This document shows positions 58,048 through 64,000 of a stretch of 64,000 bases of DNA, in pieces. The DNA is from Streptomyces iakyrus (GTDB taxonomy: Bacteria; Actinomycetota; Actinomycetes; Streptomycetales; Streptomycetaceae). Location: assembly GCF_000717055.1 (NCBI RefSeq), contig NZ_JNXI01000017.1:62001-126000 (forward strand), given 5' to 3'. Numbering within the stretch: the first letter of the stretch is position 1; each line of letters opens with the position of its first letter. Both the position numbers and the translations under genes were made by a program. The notes beneath the pieces are model-generated. The model made no database searches and was not told the origin of the DNA. It was given only the letters and a program-made list of their open reading frames with translations.

Positions 58048-58623
58048 ACGTGCAGGTGACCCGGCAGGCCGTTGGCGGCAGAGGGACCCTCTGTCCGCGA
58101 GGAGGGCGGGCCAGTCCTCACCGTAGGTGACGACGGCGGCGTACACCGCGTCCACGGCCGCCCGGAGCGGGTCCGGTTCGGCGGCGCCGGTCACGGCGGG
58201 GAGGGCCGCGTGCGGTTGCGAGATGTCGGTCTCGTCGAGCCCCAGGTCCCAGGAGTCCTCACCCGCCCACTCCACGAGCGCGCTGTCCGCCGAGGCCGGG
58301 CGGAAGGACACCTCGACGATGTCCTCCCAGGACGGGTCCAGCGGTGGGGCGTGGTCGTGCACCTCGACGGTGAAGCCGACCTCGCCGGTGTGCAGGCCTG
58401 TGCTCAGCCAGAGCGCTCCGGCTGTCGCCGCCCCGCACAGCCCCGCGCTCTGTCCGGCGAACGCCTCGGCCAGATCCGGTCCGTAGCTGTCCGGGTCGCT
58501 GTGGACGTAGATCTGCCCGTAGTGCACATGGACCTCTCCCTCGACCGGCCTGCGCACGGTCAACTCCTCTCGCCCGGAGATGCGATGGTGAACCGCCGGC
58601 ATCGTGGCATCCGCCACTGACAA
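58042..58623 (-). CDS. Conserved protein of unknown function
   Basis: A 193-residue soluble protein; M at 58623 or 58602 ([18 protein letters not shown]) may be the start. A beta-rich N-terminal half has [68 protein letters not shown], then [36 protein letters not shown], typical of streptomycete proteins annotated only as hypothetical. No catalytic motif is recognised. It may be co-transcribed with the catalase downstream, or the sigma-B-like promoter in its end may separate them. Confidence 0.65.
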   Translation of the reverse strand: MSVADATMPAVHHRISGREELTVRRPVEGEVHVHYGQIYVHSDPDSYGPDLAEAFAGQSAGLCGAATAGALWLSTGLHTGEVGFTVEVHDHAPPLDPSWEDIVEVSFRPASADSALVEWAGEDSWDLGLDETDISQPHAALPAVTGAAEPDPLRAAVDAVYAAVVTYGEDWPALLADRGSLCRQRPAGSPARE

Positions 58624-58651
58624 CGGGGCCGGGCCACAGGAAGGGAGAAGC

Positions 58652-59266
58652 GTGCGGCACGTCTACTGGATCGGGGGCGCGAGCGGCGCGGGCAAGTCCA
58701 CGATCGCCCGCCGGCTGGCCGGGCGGCACGGCTGGCGTCTCTACGCGACCGACGACGTGATGGCGGATCACGCGCGGCGGTCCACCGCCGCGGAGGCGCC
58801 CTTCCTGCACGCGTTCATGGCCATGGACATGGACGAGCGATGGGTCCACCGGTCCCCCCGGACCATGCTCGACACGTTCCACTGGTTCCGGGGCGAGGCC
58901 TTCGGTCTGATCGTCGAGGACCTCGCGCGGATGCCCGGGCGGACGCCTGTCGTCGTCGAGGGATTCCGCCTGCTGCCGCACTTGGTGGAGCCGCTGCTCA
59001 CCGAGCCCGGGCACGCCGTCTGGCTGCTGCCCACGCCGGACTTCCGCCGGGCCGCGTTCAGGAGCCGTGCCGCGTCCGAGGGGAGTTTCACGCAGCGGAC
59101 CGGTGATCCGCTGCGGGCGGAACACAACCTCGCCGTCCGGGACGCCCTGTTCACCGAGCGGCTGCACGAGGAGACCGCGCGTCTGGGGCTGCCCGCCGTC
59201 ACGGTGGACGGCACGCTGACGGAGGACGAACTCGCCGAGCGGGTGAGCGAGATCTTCCGGCTCTGA
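58652..59266 (+). CDS. P-loop kinase-like protein
   Basis: A 204-residue protein with a GTG start at 58652, four bases after AAGGGAG. Walker A GGASGAGKST (about 7-16) follows VYWI, and the fold continues as a small-molecule kinase or shikimate/adenylate-kinase-like NTPase: ATDDVMADHARRS, LIVEDLARMPGRTPVVVEGFRLLP (Walker B-like), and a lid region FRSRAASEGSFTQRTGDPLRAEHN. The acceptor is not evident; relatives include chloramphenicol 3-O-phosphotransferase-type and gluconate-kinase-type enzymes. Divergent from the gene at 58042-58623. Confidence 0.8.
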   Translation: MRHVYWIGGASGAGKSTIARRLAGRHGWRLYATDDVMADHARRSTAAEAPFLHAFMAMDMDERWVHRSPRTMLDTFHWFRGEAFGLIVEDLARMPGRTPVVVEGFRLLPHLVEPLLTEPGHAVWLLPTPDFRRAAFRSRAASEGSFTQRTGDPLRAEHNLAVRDALFTERLHEETARLGLPAVTVDGTLTEDELAERVSEIFRL

Positions 59267-59304
59267 GGCTTTGAGGCTCTGGCACGGAGGCCTTGACACG
59301 GAGG

Positions 59305-59334
59305 AAGGCCCGGACCGCTCGGGGTCCGGGCCTT
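59305..59334. terminator. Bidirectional hairpin terminator
   Basis: Perfect 12-bp stem AAGGCCCGGACC (59305-59316) with its complement (59323-59334) and a 6-base loop, between convergent genes with stops at 59266 and 59351. Confidence 0.85.
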
Positions 59335-59350
59335 CGGTGGCCGATGAGCC

Positions 59351-59587
59351 TCAGCCTCCGTCGAGGCGTGCGCGCAGCAGCCCCTTGCCCAGTTCGGCAC
59401 CCTTGCGGCTGTCCGCCTGGGCCTTGCGGAACAGGTCCGCGACCTCGGTGTCCTTGGCGCGCTCGGCGTCCTGGATGTAGCTCTCCAGACGCAGGGCATT
59501 GTTCAGGCACGCCTCGACATACCAGATCAGGTTGTAGTCCTTGTCCTGCGTACCGGTCACACCGCCGGTCTCCGATCCACTGCTCAT
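59351..59587 (-). CDS. Small conserved helical protein behind a sigma-B-like promoter
   Basis: A 78-residue protein; ATG at 59587 after GAAGGAGG. A disordered Ser/Gly/Thr N-terminus (1-15) leads to a helical hairpin: DYNLIWYVEACLNNALRLESYIQDAERAKDTEVADLFRKAQADSRKGAELGKGLLRARL. One Cys at about residue 27. It resembles small streptomycete proteins near stress loci that lack assigned function. It is monocistronic with a strong terminator. A well matched promoter of sigma-B type lies 46-70 bases upstream, so it is likely a general stress protein. Confidence 0.7.
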   Translation of the reverse strand: MSSGSETGGVTGTQDKDYNLIWYVEACLNNALRLESYIQDAERAKDTEVADLFRKAQADSRKGAELGKGLLRARLDGG

Positions 59588-59918
59588 GCGGGCCTCCTTC
59601 TCGCGGAGCGGACCTCTTCAGGCGCTGGACGGGTACCCCTGCTCCTGTGGGGCACACAGCCGGTTCCGGTCACGAGGAGTGACGGCCGGGTCACGGTCGC
59701 GAGCCCCGGCCGGTCAGACCCGCACGCACCACCAACTCCCCCGCTCTCTACGGCAATCCAGACAGTTGCCCCGGAAGCCCCCAGCCGCCGGTCACTTTCG
59801 GAACGAAGTGGCGTGACACCGTGCGAGACCGGTCGATGACGGTGTGTACTGTGCTGCGGGTGGCTCGCCAGAGCACCTCGGACCCGACCCTGCCCGACTC
59901 CCTCCTGGAATCGACTCG
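59588..59918. other. Divergent intergenic region before the conservon
   Basis: 331 bases between the small stress gene (leftward) and cvnA (rightward). It contains the sigma-B-like promoter at 59633-59657 and, presumably, the cvn promoter in the AT-richer stretch around 59790-59870, where I cannot assign elements. No gene is supported. Confidence 0.55.
59633..59657 (-). promoter_or_regulatory. Sigma-B-like promoter for the small helical protein
   Basis: On the minus strand GTGT (59654-59657), a 15-base spacer and GGGTAC (59633-59638) match the consensus exactly. The predicted leader before the ATG at 59587 is about 38 bases. Confidence 0.65.
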
Positions 59919-61715
59919 ATGATCGAAGTACCGGACCTGGCTGTCGGCGCCCTCGCGCTGGGCACACTGTCCGCGTTCGCCCTCGGCGGGGGCCTGCTGC
60001 GCTCACGGCGGCAACTGGCCGCGCAGCGCGCCAAGACGGCCGCGCTGCGGGCCCAACTCGACGGGACAACACGGGCGTTCACTTTCGAGGTCGAGCACTT
60101 GGCGGTGCGGCGGGTGCCCGCCGCGGCCCGGCAGGCCGCACATTCCCACGTCACCGAGCCCGGCCCGCTGAACCCGCAGCTGGCCGGCTCGCCGCTGGGC
60201 GCCGCCCTGGAGCAGGTCCTGAAGGGGCTGCACGCCGAGCTGGCCGCGCAGCGCACCCGGATCGACGCGGCCGCGCAGGCGGGGATGCGCGGGGCCACCC
60301 GGGAGATCCAGGCGGCGCTGTACCGGTTGCAGGACGCCCTGCGCGGACTCCAGCAGCGCTACGACGACCCCGAGCTGGCGCAGACCCTGTTCGAGCTGGA
60401 CCACGAGAACGAGCAATCGTTGCGGCGGGCCCAGATCGCCGCGGTGGTGTGCGGAGCCTGGGTGGGGCTCGCCCGGGAGGAATCCCACCTGGTGGACGCG
60501 GTGACGGGCGGTCAGGCCCGGCTCGCGGGCTACCGGCGCGTCCGGGTCAGCAACCACCTCGCGGCCGGTACGGCCCTGGTGTCGCACGCCGTCGAGCCGG
60601 TCGCCATCATCGTCGCCGAGCTCCTCGACAACGCGCTGCGGCACTCCGCGCCCGACACGGAGGTCGTGGTCAATCTGGAGGCGGTCCACCACGGGGTGTG
60701 CGTCACCGTGGACGACGCCGGCCTGGGCATGACGCAGGACGAACGCGCCCGGGCCCAGCGGATGGTCGCCGGTTCGGACCCGATCCTGCTGACCGAGCTC
60801 GGCGACCCGCCCCGCATGGGGCTGGCGGCCGTCGGCCGGCTGACCCGGCAGTTCGATCTGAGCGTGGACCTGACCTCCCCGTCGCCGTACGGCGGAGTAC
60901 GGGCGGTGCTGCGGGTGGACCGTCATCTGCTGACGCGGATCGACCCCGAGGAAGTGCCTCCGGCGGCCAGCGCCCCGCGCTCGACCCGGAGGGCGGCGGT
61001 GCGGGACGCGGGGAGCGGTTCCGGCGGGTCCCGCCCGTCCCACGGTCCGGGCCCTGGCCCGTCGGACCCGCATCCCACCCCGCAGTCCGGTCCGTCCGAC
61101 CCGCCTTCCACCCCGCAGTCCGGTCCGTCCGACCCGTATCCCACCCCGCAGTCCGGTCCGTCCGACCCGTATCCCACCCCGCGACCCGGCCTGCCCGACC
61201 CCCACCCGACGCCCCCGCCCACCCCGGCCGTCCCGCCGCACGCGCCCGCATCCGCCCCGGCCGAAGCCCTGGCCGACGCCTCGGCCGGTTCCGACGACTC
61301 GGCCCGCTCCGAGCCGGCCGTCACGCCGCGTATACCCGGGCCGCTCCCCACCGCCGCACGCCACGGCCACGACCACGGCTACGGCAAGGAGCAGGACGCC
61401 GAGGCCCCGGCCCCCGGCCACCACGGCCCGCGGGAGAGCGACGGCCTCCCCCAGCGGCGCCGCCGCGGCCGCGCCACGGCCCCATCAGGCCCCGTCGCGG
61501 CCGAAGGCGCGCCACAGCGCCGCCCCCGCCGCCCCGAGGAGTCCGCCGCCGCCCTCGGTGCCCTCCAGTCGGGCACCGCGGCGGCGCGGTTCGCCGCCGG
61601 GTCGAACACCGGCGCCGTCCCAGCCGTACCTGAGGGTGCCCCGGCCGCGACCACGGCCGACCAGGCGTCCGAGGACGTCCACAGCAACGACGACGAAGGA
61701 GGAACGGCTCGATGA
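59919..61715 (+). CDS. cvnA: Conservon sensor ATPase (histidine-kinase-like, CvnA)
   Basis: A 598-residue membrane-anchored protein; start taken at MIEVPDLAV (59919), which opens one hydrophobic helix (LAVGALALGTLSAFALGGGLL). A helical sensor region (about 30-200) lacks a clear phosphorylatable His. The HATPase domain (about 220-340) has N-box VAELLDNALRHSAP, G1 DDAGLGM and a later GLAAVGRL (G2-like). The long C-terminal tail (about 350-598) is disordered and holds 11-residue PQSGPSDPYPT repeats. Conservon ATPases signal through the roadblock/DUF742/GTPase partners encoded next and resemble a membrane-linked G-protein switch. Confidence 0.9.
   Translation: MIEVPDLAVGALALGTLSAFALGGGLLRSRRQLAAQRAKTAALRAQLDGTTRAFTFEVEHLAVRRVPAAARQAAHSHVTEPGPLNPQLAGSPLGAALEQVLKGLHAELAAQRTRIDAAAQAGMRGATREIQAALYRLQDALRGLQQRYDDPELAQTLFELDHENEQSLRRAQIAAVVCGAWVGLAREESHLVDAVTGGQARLAGYRRVRVSNHLAAGTALVSHAVEPVAIIVAELLDNALRHSAPDTEVVVNLEAVHHGVCVTVDDAGLGMTQDERARAQRMVAGSDPILLTELGDPPRMGLAAVGRLTRQFDLSVDLTSPSPYGGVRAVLRVDRHLLTRIDPEEVPPAASAPRSTRRAAVRDAGSGSGGSRPSHGPGPGPSDPHPTPQSGPSDPPSTPQSGPSDPYPTPQSGPSDPYPTPRPGLPDPHPTPPPTPAVPPHAPASAPAEALADASAGSDDSARSEPAVTPRIPGPLPTAARHGHDHGYGKEQDAEAPAPGHHGPRESDGLPQRRRRGRATAPSGPVAAEGAPQRRPRRPEESAAALGALQSGTAAARFAAGSNTGAVPAVPEGAPAATTADQASEDVHSNDDEGGTAR
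61080..61211 (+). repeat. 33-bp tandem repeat inside cvnA
   Basis: Four units (61080-61112, 61113-61145, 61146-61178, 61179-61211) encode the 11-residue motif PQSGPSDPYPT. Units two and three are identical; the first differs slightly (PQSGPSDPPST) and the fourth is degenerate. Confidence 0.85.
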
Positions 61716-62134
61716 CCAGCCGCGCAACGGGGGACACGGCATGGGTGCTCGAACCGGTCCTGGAGGTGCCGCACGTCGTGGCCGCCGCCCTGCTGACCCG
61801 GGACGGCCTCGTCACGGGCTACACCGACGCGCTGTCACGGCCGTCGGCCGAGCGGGTCGCGGCGATCACCAGCACCGTGCAGGGCGCCTGCCGTACCGCG
61901 GCGGCGGCATTCGCCGACACCGACCGGGCCGAGATCCGGCAGGTCGTCATCGAGTCCGACCACGGCTACGTGCTCATCGTGCCGACGGACCACGGCACCT
62001 GCGTCGCCGCGTACGGCGATCCCGAGGTGCGACTCGACCTGCTCGCCCACCGGGTGCACTCGCAGGTGGCGCGGCTGGGCGGGAAGGCCATGGCCGCCGG
62101 CCCCCGAGGTGCCGACGGCGCCACGCCGGCATGA
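61712..62134 (+). CDS. cvnB: Conservon roadblock/LC7 protein (CvnB)
   Basis: A 140-residue protein; ATG at 61712 overlapping the cvnA stop by four bases. The roadblock/LC7 fold covers about 10-125: LEVPHVVAAALLTRDGLVTGYTDAL, AAITSTVQGACRTAAAAFADTD, RQVVIESDHGYVLIVPTDHGTCVAAYGD, VRLDLLAHRVHSQVARLG. It is a small regulator that interacts with the conservon GTPase (CvnD). Part of the four-gene operon with coupled reading frames. Confidence 0.92.
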   Translation: MTSRATGDTAWVLEPVLEVPHVVAAALLTRDGLVTGYTDALSRPSAERVAAITSTVQGACRTAAAAFADTDRAEIRQVVIESDHGYVLIVPTDHGTCVAAYGDPEVRLDLLAHRVHSQVARLGGKAMAAGPRGADGATPA

Positions 62135-62493
62135 CGGGCCGCCGAGGCGGCCGTCCCCTGGTTCCCGCGTACCTGTCGACCGGCGGGGTGGCGCGGCCCA
62201 GCCGTGCCCATCTGGAGCGGCTGTCCGTCCTCACCGCCAGCGGTGAGCCGGCCCCCGCGGAACTGCCCGCCGCCCAGGCGGCCCTGCTGGAGGAGCTGGA
62301 GTACGGGTCGCTGACGGTGCTGGAGGCCGCTGCCCTGCTGCGGCTGCCCGTCTCCGCGGTGCTCGTGCTGGCCGCTGACCTCCTCGACCGCGGCCTGGTA
62401 CTGGCCCGCGCTCCGATCCCGCCCGCCCGGCGCTTCGACCCCGACCTGCTGAAGAGAGTGGCCGATGGCCTCCGCGACCTCAAGCACCGTTGA
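62131..62493 (+). CDS. cvnC: Conservon DUF742 protein (CvnC)
   Basis: A 120-residue protein; ATG at 62131 overlapping the cvnB stop. DUF742 pattern: RPLVPAYLSTGGVARPSRAHLERLSVLTASG at the start, LEELEYGSLTVLEAAALLRLPVSAVLVLAADLLDRGLVLARAPIP in the centre (winged-helix-like, LTVxEAAALLxLPVSxVxVL), and DLLKRVADGLRDL at the end. It links the sensor ATPase and the GTPase in conservon complexes. It overlaps cvnD by 29 bases. Confidence 0.92.
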   Translation: MTGRRGGRPLVPAYLSTGGVARPSRAHLERLSVLTASGEPAPAELPAAQAALLEELEYGSLTVLEAAALLRLPVSAVLVLAADLLDRGLVLARAPIPPARRFDPDLLKRVADGLRDLKHR

Positions 62494-63094
62494 CGACCGG
62501 CCCAGCGGTGCGGACGTCCATCTCCCCGACATCGCCCGGGACTTGGTGAAAATTCTGATCACGGGGCCGTTCGGGGTGGGCAAGACCACCCTGATCCGCT
62601 CCGTCTCCGAGATCCGCCCGCTGCACACGGAGGAGCAGCTCACCGAGGCCTCCGCACAGGTCGACGATCTCTCCGGCCTACGGGACAAGTCGACCACCAC
62701 GGTCGCCATCGACTTCGGCCGGATCAGCCTGCCGGGCGGCGTCGTGCTGTACCTGTTCGGCACCCCCGGCCAGGAGCGGTTCCGGCCGCTGTGGGACGAC
62801 ATCGCTTACGGGGCGCTCGGCGCGCTCGTGCTGGTCGACGCCCGCCGGATCGACGCCTCGTTCGACGTGCTGGGGCTGGTGGAGGAGACCGGACTGCCGT
62901 ACGCGGTCGCCTTCAACAGCTTCCCGGACGCCCCCCGCCACCACACGGCCGAGCAACTGCGCGCCGCCCTGGACCTGGAGCCCACGACCCCGATGGTGAC
63001 CTGCGACGCGCGGGAGGCGGACTCCTCGGTCGACGCCCTGCTCGCGCTGGTGCAGCACCTGATCGACCACAACCCTCCCCCGGAGCACCGGTGA
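62465..63094 (+). CDS. cvnD: Conservon small GTPase (CvnD)
   Basis: A 209-residue GTP-binding protein; ATG at 62465 inside the cvnC end. Walker A GPFGVGKTTLI (about 34-44); switch and G2 region STTTVAIDFGRI; G3 LFGTPGQERFRPLW; G4-like VAFNSFPD in place of the NKxD motif. The last departs from Ras-type proteins, as is usual for conservon MglA/Arf-like GTPases. It cycles between GTP and GDP under the control of its conservon partners. Confidence 0.92.
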   Translation: MASATSSTVDDRPSGADVHLPDIARDLVKILITGPFGVGKTTLIRSVSEIRPLHTEEQLTEASAQVDDLSGLRDKSTTTVAIDFGRISLPGGVVLYLFGTPGQERFRPLWDDIAYGALGALVLVDARRIDASFDVLGLVEETGLPYAVAFNSFPDAPRHHTAEQLRAALDLEPTTPMVTCDAREADSSVDALLALVQHLIDHNPPPEHR

Positions 63095-64000
63095 CCCACC
63101 CGTCCCCCGCCGAGCAGGCCTTCTCCCTCGCCGCGCCCGTCCGCCTGTGGGAGGACGGCTTCGCCCGCGACCCCCACCCGTACTACGCCGCGCTGCGCGC
63201 CCACGGGCCGGTCGGCTGGGCGGAACTGGCGCCCGGTGTCCCGGCGTACGTCGTCACCGACCGGCGGGCGGCACTGGACCTGCTGCACGACACGGAGACG
63301 TTCTCGCACGATCCCCGGCCGTGGGAGGCGACCGTCCCCGACGACTCGCCGGTGCTGGGCATGATGCGCTGGCGGCCCAACACCCTGTTCGCCGACGGGG
63401 GTGCCCACCTGCGCTACCGCACCTCGCTCATCGACGCCTTCGACCTGGTGGAGCCGCACGATCTGCGGGCCCGGGTGCACCGGGCGGTGCACCTGCTGGT
63501 GAGCCGGATCGGGCCGCGCGGCGAGGCCGACCTGGTGGGCGAGTTCACCCGGCCGCTGATGGCGCTGGTGTTCAACAGCCTGTTCGGGCTGCCGGACAGC
63601 GCGAGCGACCGGCTGAACGCCGCGCTGGGCAAGCTGATCGAGGGCGGCGCCCAGGCGGCCGAGGGCGAGGCCGAGTTCGGCGGGTACGTGCTGGAGCTGA
63701 TCGCCGCCAAGACCGAGCGGCGCGGTGACGACCTGCCGAGCTGGCTGCTGGACCACCCGGCGGGGCTGACCCCCGAGGAGGTCACCTGGCAGGTGTTCCT
63801 CACCCTGGGCGCGGGGCACGAGCCGACGGCCAACCTGGTGTCCAACGCGCTGTCCCGGATCCTCGGCAACCCGGCCTACTACTCGACGCTGACCAGCGGG
63901 GCCCGCCCGGTGACGGACGCGGTGCTGGAGGTTCTGCACCACGAGACGCCGCTCGCCAACTACGGCATCCACTATGCCCGTACGCCCGTCACCTTCCACG
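63091..64000 (+). CDS. cvnE: Conservon cytochrome P450, CYP157-like (partial)
   Basis: A GTG start at 63091 overlaps the cvnD stop by four bases. The frame is open to the end of the window (303 residues seen). Visible P450 features: an I-helix LGAGHEPTANLVSN (A/G-G-x-E/D-x-T) and, at about 278-287, VLEVLHHETPL where the invariant K-helix E-x-x-R appears as Glu280-x-x-His283. The heme-binding Cys loop lies beyond the window. Loss of the EXXR arginine is known for CYP157 enzymes, which are encoded in conservons. Its reaction is unknown. Confidence 0.9.
   Translation, partial: MTHPSPAEQAFSLAAPVRLWEDGFARDPHPYYAALRAHGPVGWAELAPGVPAYVVTDRRAALDLLHDTETFSHDPRPWEATVPDDSPVLGMMRWRPNTLFADGGAHLRYRTSLIDAFDLVEPHDLRARVHRAVHLLVSRIGPRGEADLVGEFTRPLMALVFNSLFGLPDSASDRLNAALGKLIEGGAQAAEGEAEFGGYVLELIAAKTERRGDDLPSWLLDHPAGLTPEEVTWQVFLTLGAGHEPTANLVSNALSRILGNPAYYSTLTSGARPVTDAVLEVLHHETPLANYGIHYARTPVTFH

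Noticed and set aside
1..64000. tRNA, rRNA, CRISPR array, insertion sequence or integrase
   Set aside because: Read through both strands for CCA-ended cloverleafs, regularly spaced repeats and transposase motifs (DDE, tyrosine recombinase); none found.

Overview
The window is chromosomal DNA of a Streptomyces species, or a very close relative. It is extremely GC-rich with strong third-position GC bias. It carries families typical of streptomycetes: a conservon (cvn) operon with a CYP157-like P450, several SpoIIE-type phosphatases, a GAF-ANTAR protein, a GH46 chitosanase, a streptogrisin C-like protease and a single-domain AA10 monooxygenase with a CebR-type operator. I see no rRNA, tRNA, CRISPR array, insertion sequence or prophage. 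Genes are densely packed, with many 4-base ATGA or GTGA overlaps.

Layout. 1-2.9 kb: end of a putative lipoprotein, a small exported protein, a CelD/BcsL acetyltransferase and an exported AMIN-like protein. 3.1-8.6 kb: two paralogous PAS/GAF/SpoIIE phosphatases facing each other with a GAF-ANTAR RNA-binding regulator between them. 8.8-14.1 kb: ankyrin protein, small conserved protein, chitosanase behind a palindromic operator, EamA exporter and MMPL transporter. 14.3-17 kb: a stress-type cassette (membrane-tethered helical proteins, holin-like protein, DUF3618 protein, PRC-barrel/DUF2382 protein). 17-23.5 kb: TauE/SafE permease, wall-anchored DUF1996 protein, cellulose-type LPMO and GNAT enzyme each behind a CebR-type box, YihY membrane protein and flavodoxin-like protein. 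23.6-32.1 kb: a second holin/DUF3618 pair, SRPBCC protein, a giant P-type ATPase with its small membrane partner, and a nucleotidyltransferase/BON/metallophosphoesterase operon. 32.3-35.5 kb: PhoD and streptogrisin C-like exoenzymes. 35.6-39.7 kb: a five-gene, largely translationally coupled operon of unknown function that begins with a 62-residue peptide and contains two paralogous HxxxH proteins and a serine hydrolase. 39.8-42.7 kb: DoxX-like, hemerythrin and MFS proteins. 43-52.8 kb: a nine-gene ADP-heptose/glycosyltransferase/carbamoyltransferase cluster. 53-59.6 kb: small conserved proteins, fructosamine kinase, catalase, P-loop kinase-like protein and a small protein with a sigma-B-like promoter. 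59.9-64 kb: conservon cvnABCD and the start of cvnE.

How the genes fit together. Much of the window looks like a general-stress and cell-envelope region. Catalase, DUF3618/holin cassettes, BON, PRC-barrel, hemerythrin, SpoIIE phosphatases and the P-type ATPase are classes often found in sigma-B-type regulons, and four sites close to the Streptomyces sigma-B consensus lie in front of such genes. A second theme is polysaccharide attack (chitosanase, LPMO, protease with chitin-binding domain) under carbohydrate-sensing operators. The two least explained pieces are the peptide/HxxxH/serine-hydrolase operon (35.6-39.7 kb) and the P-type ATPase whose N-terminal half looks like a degenerate second copy of the pump.
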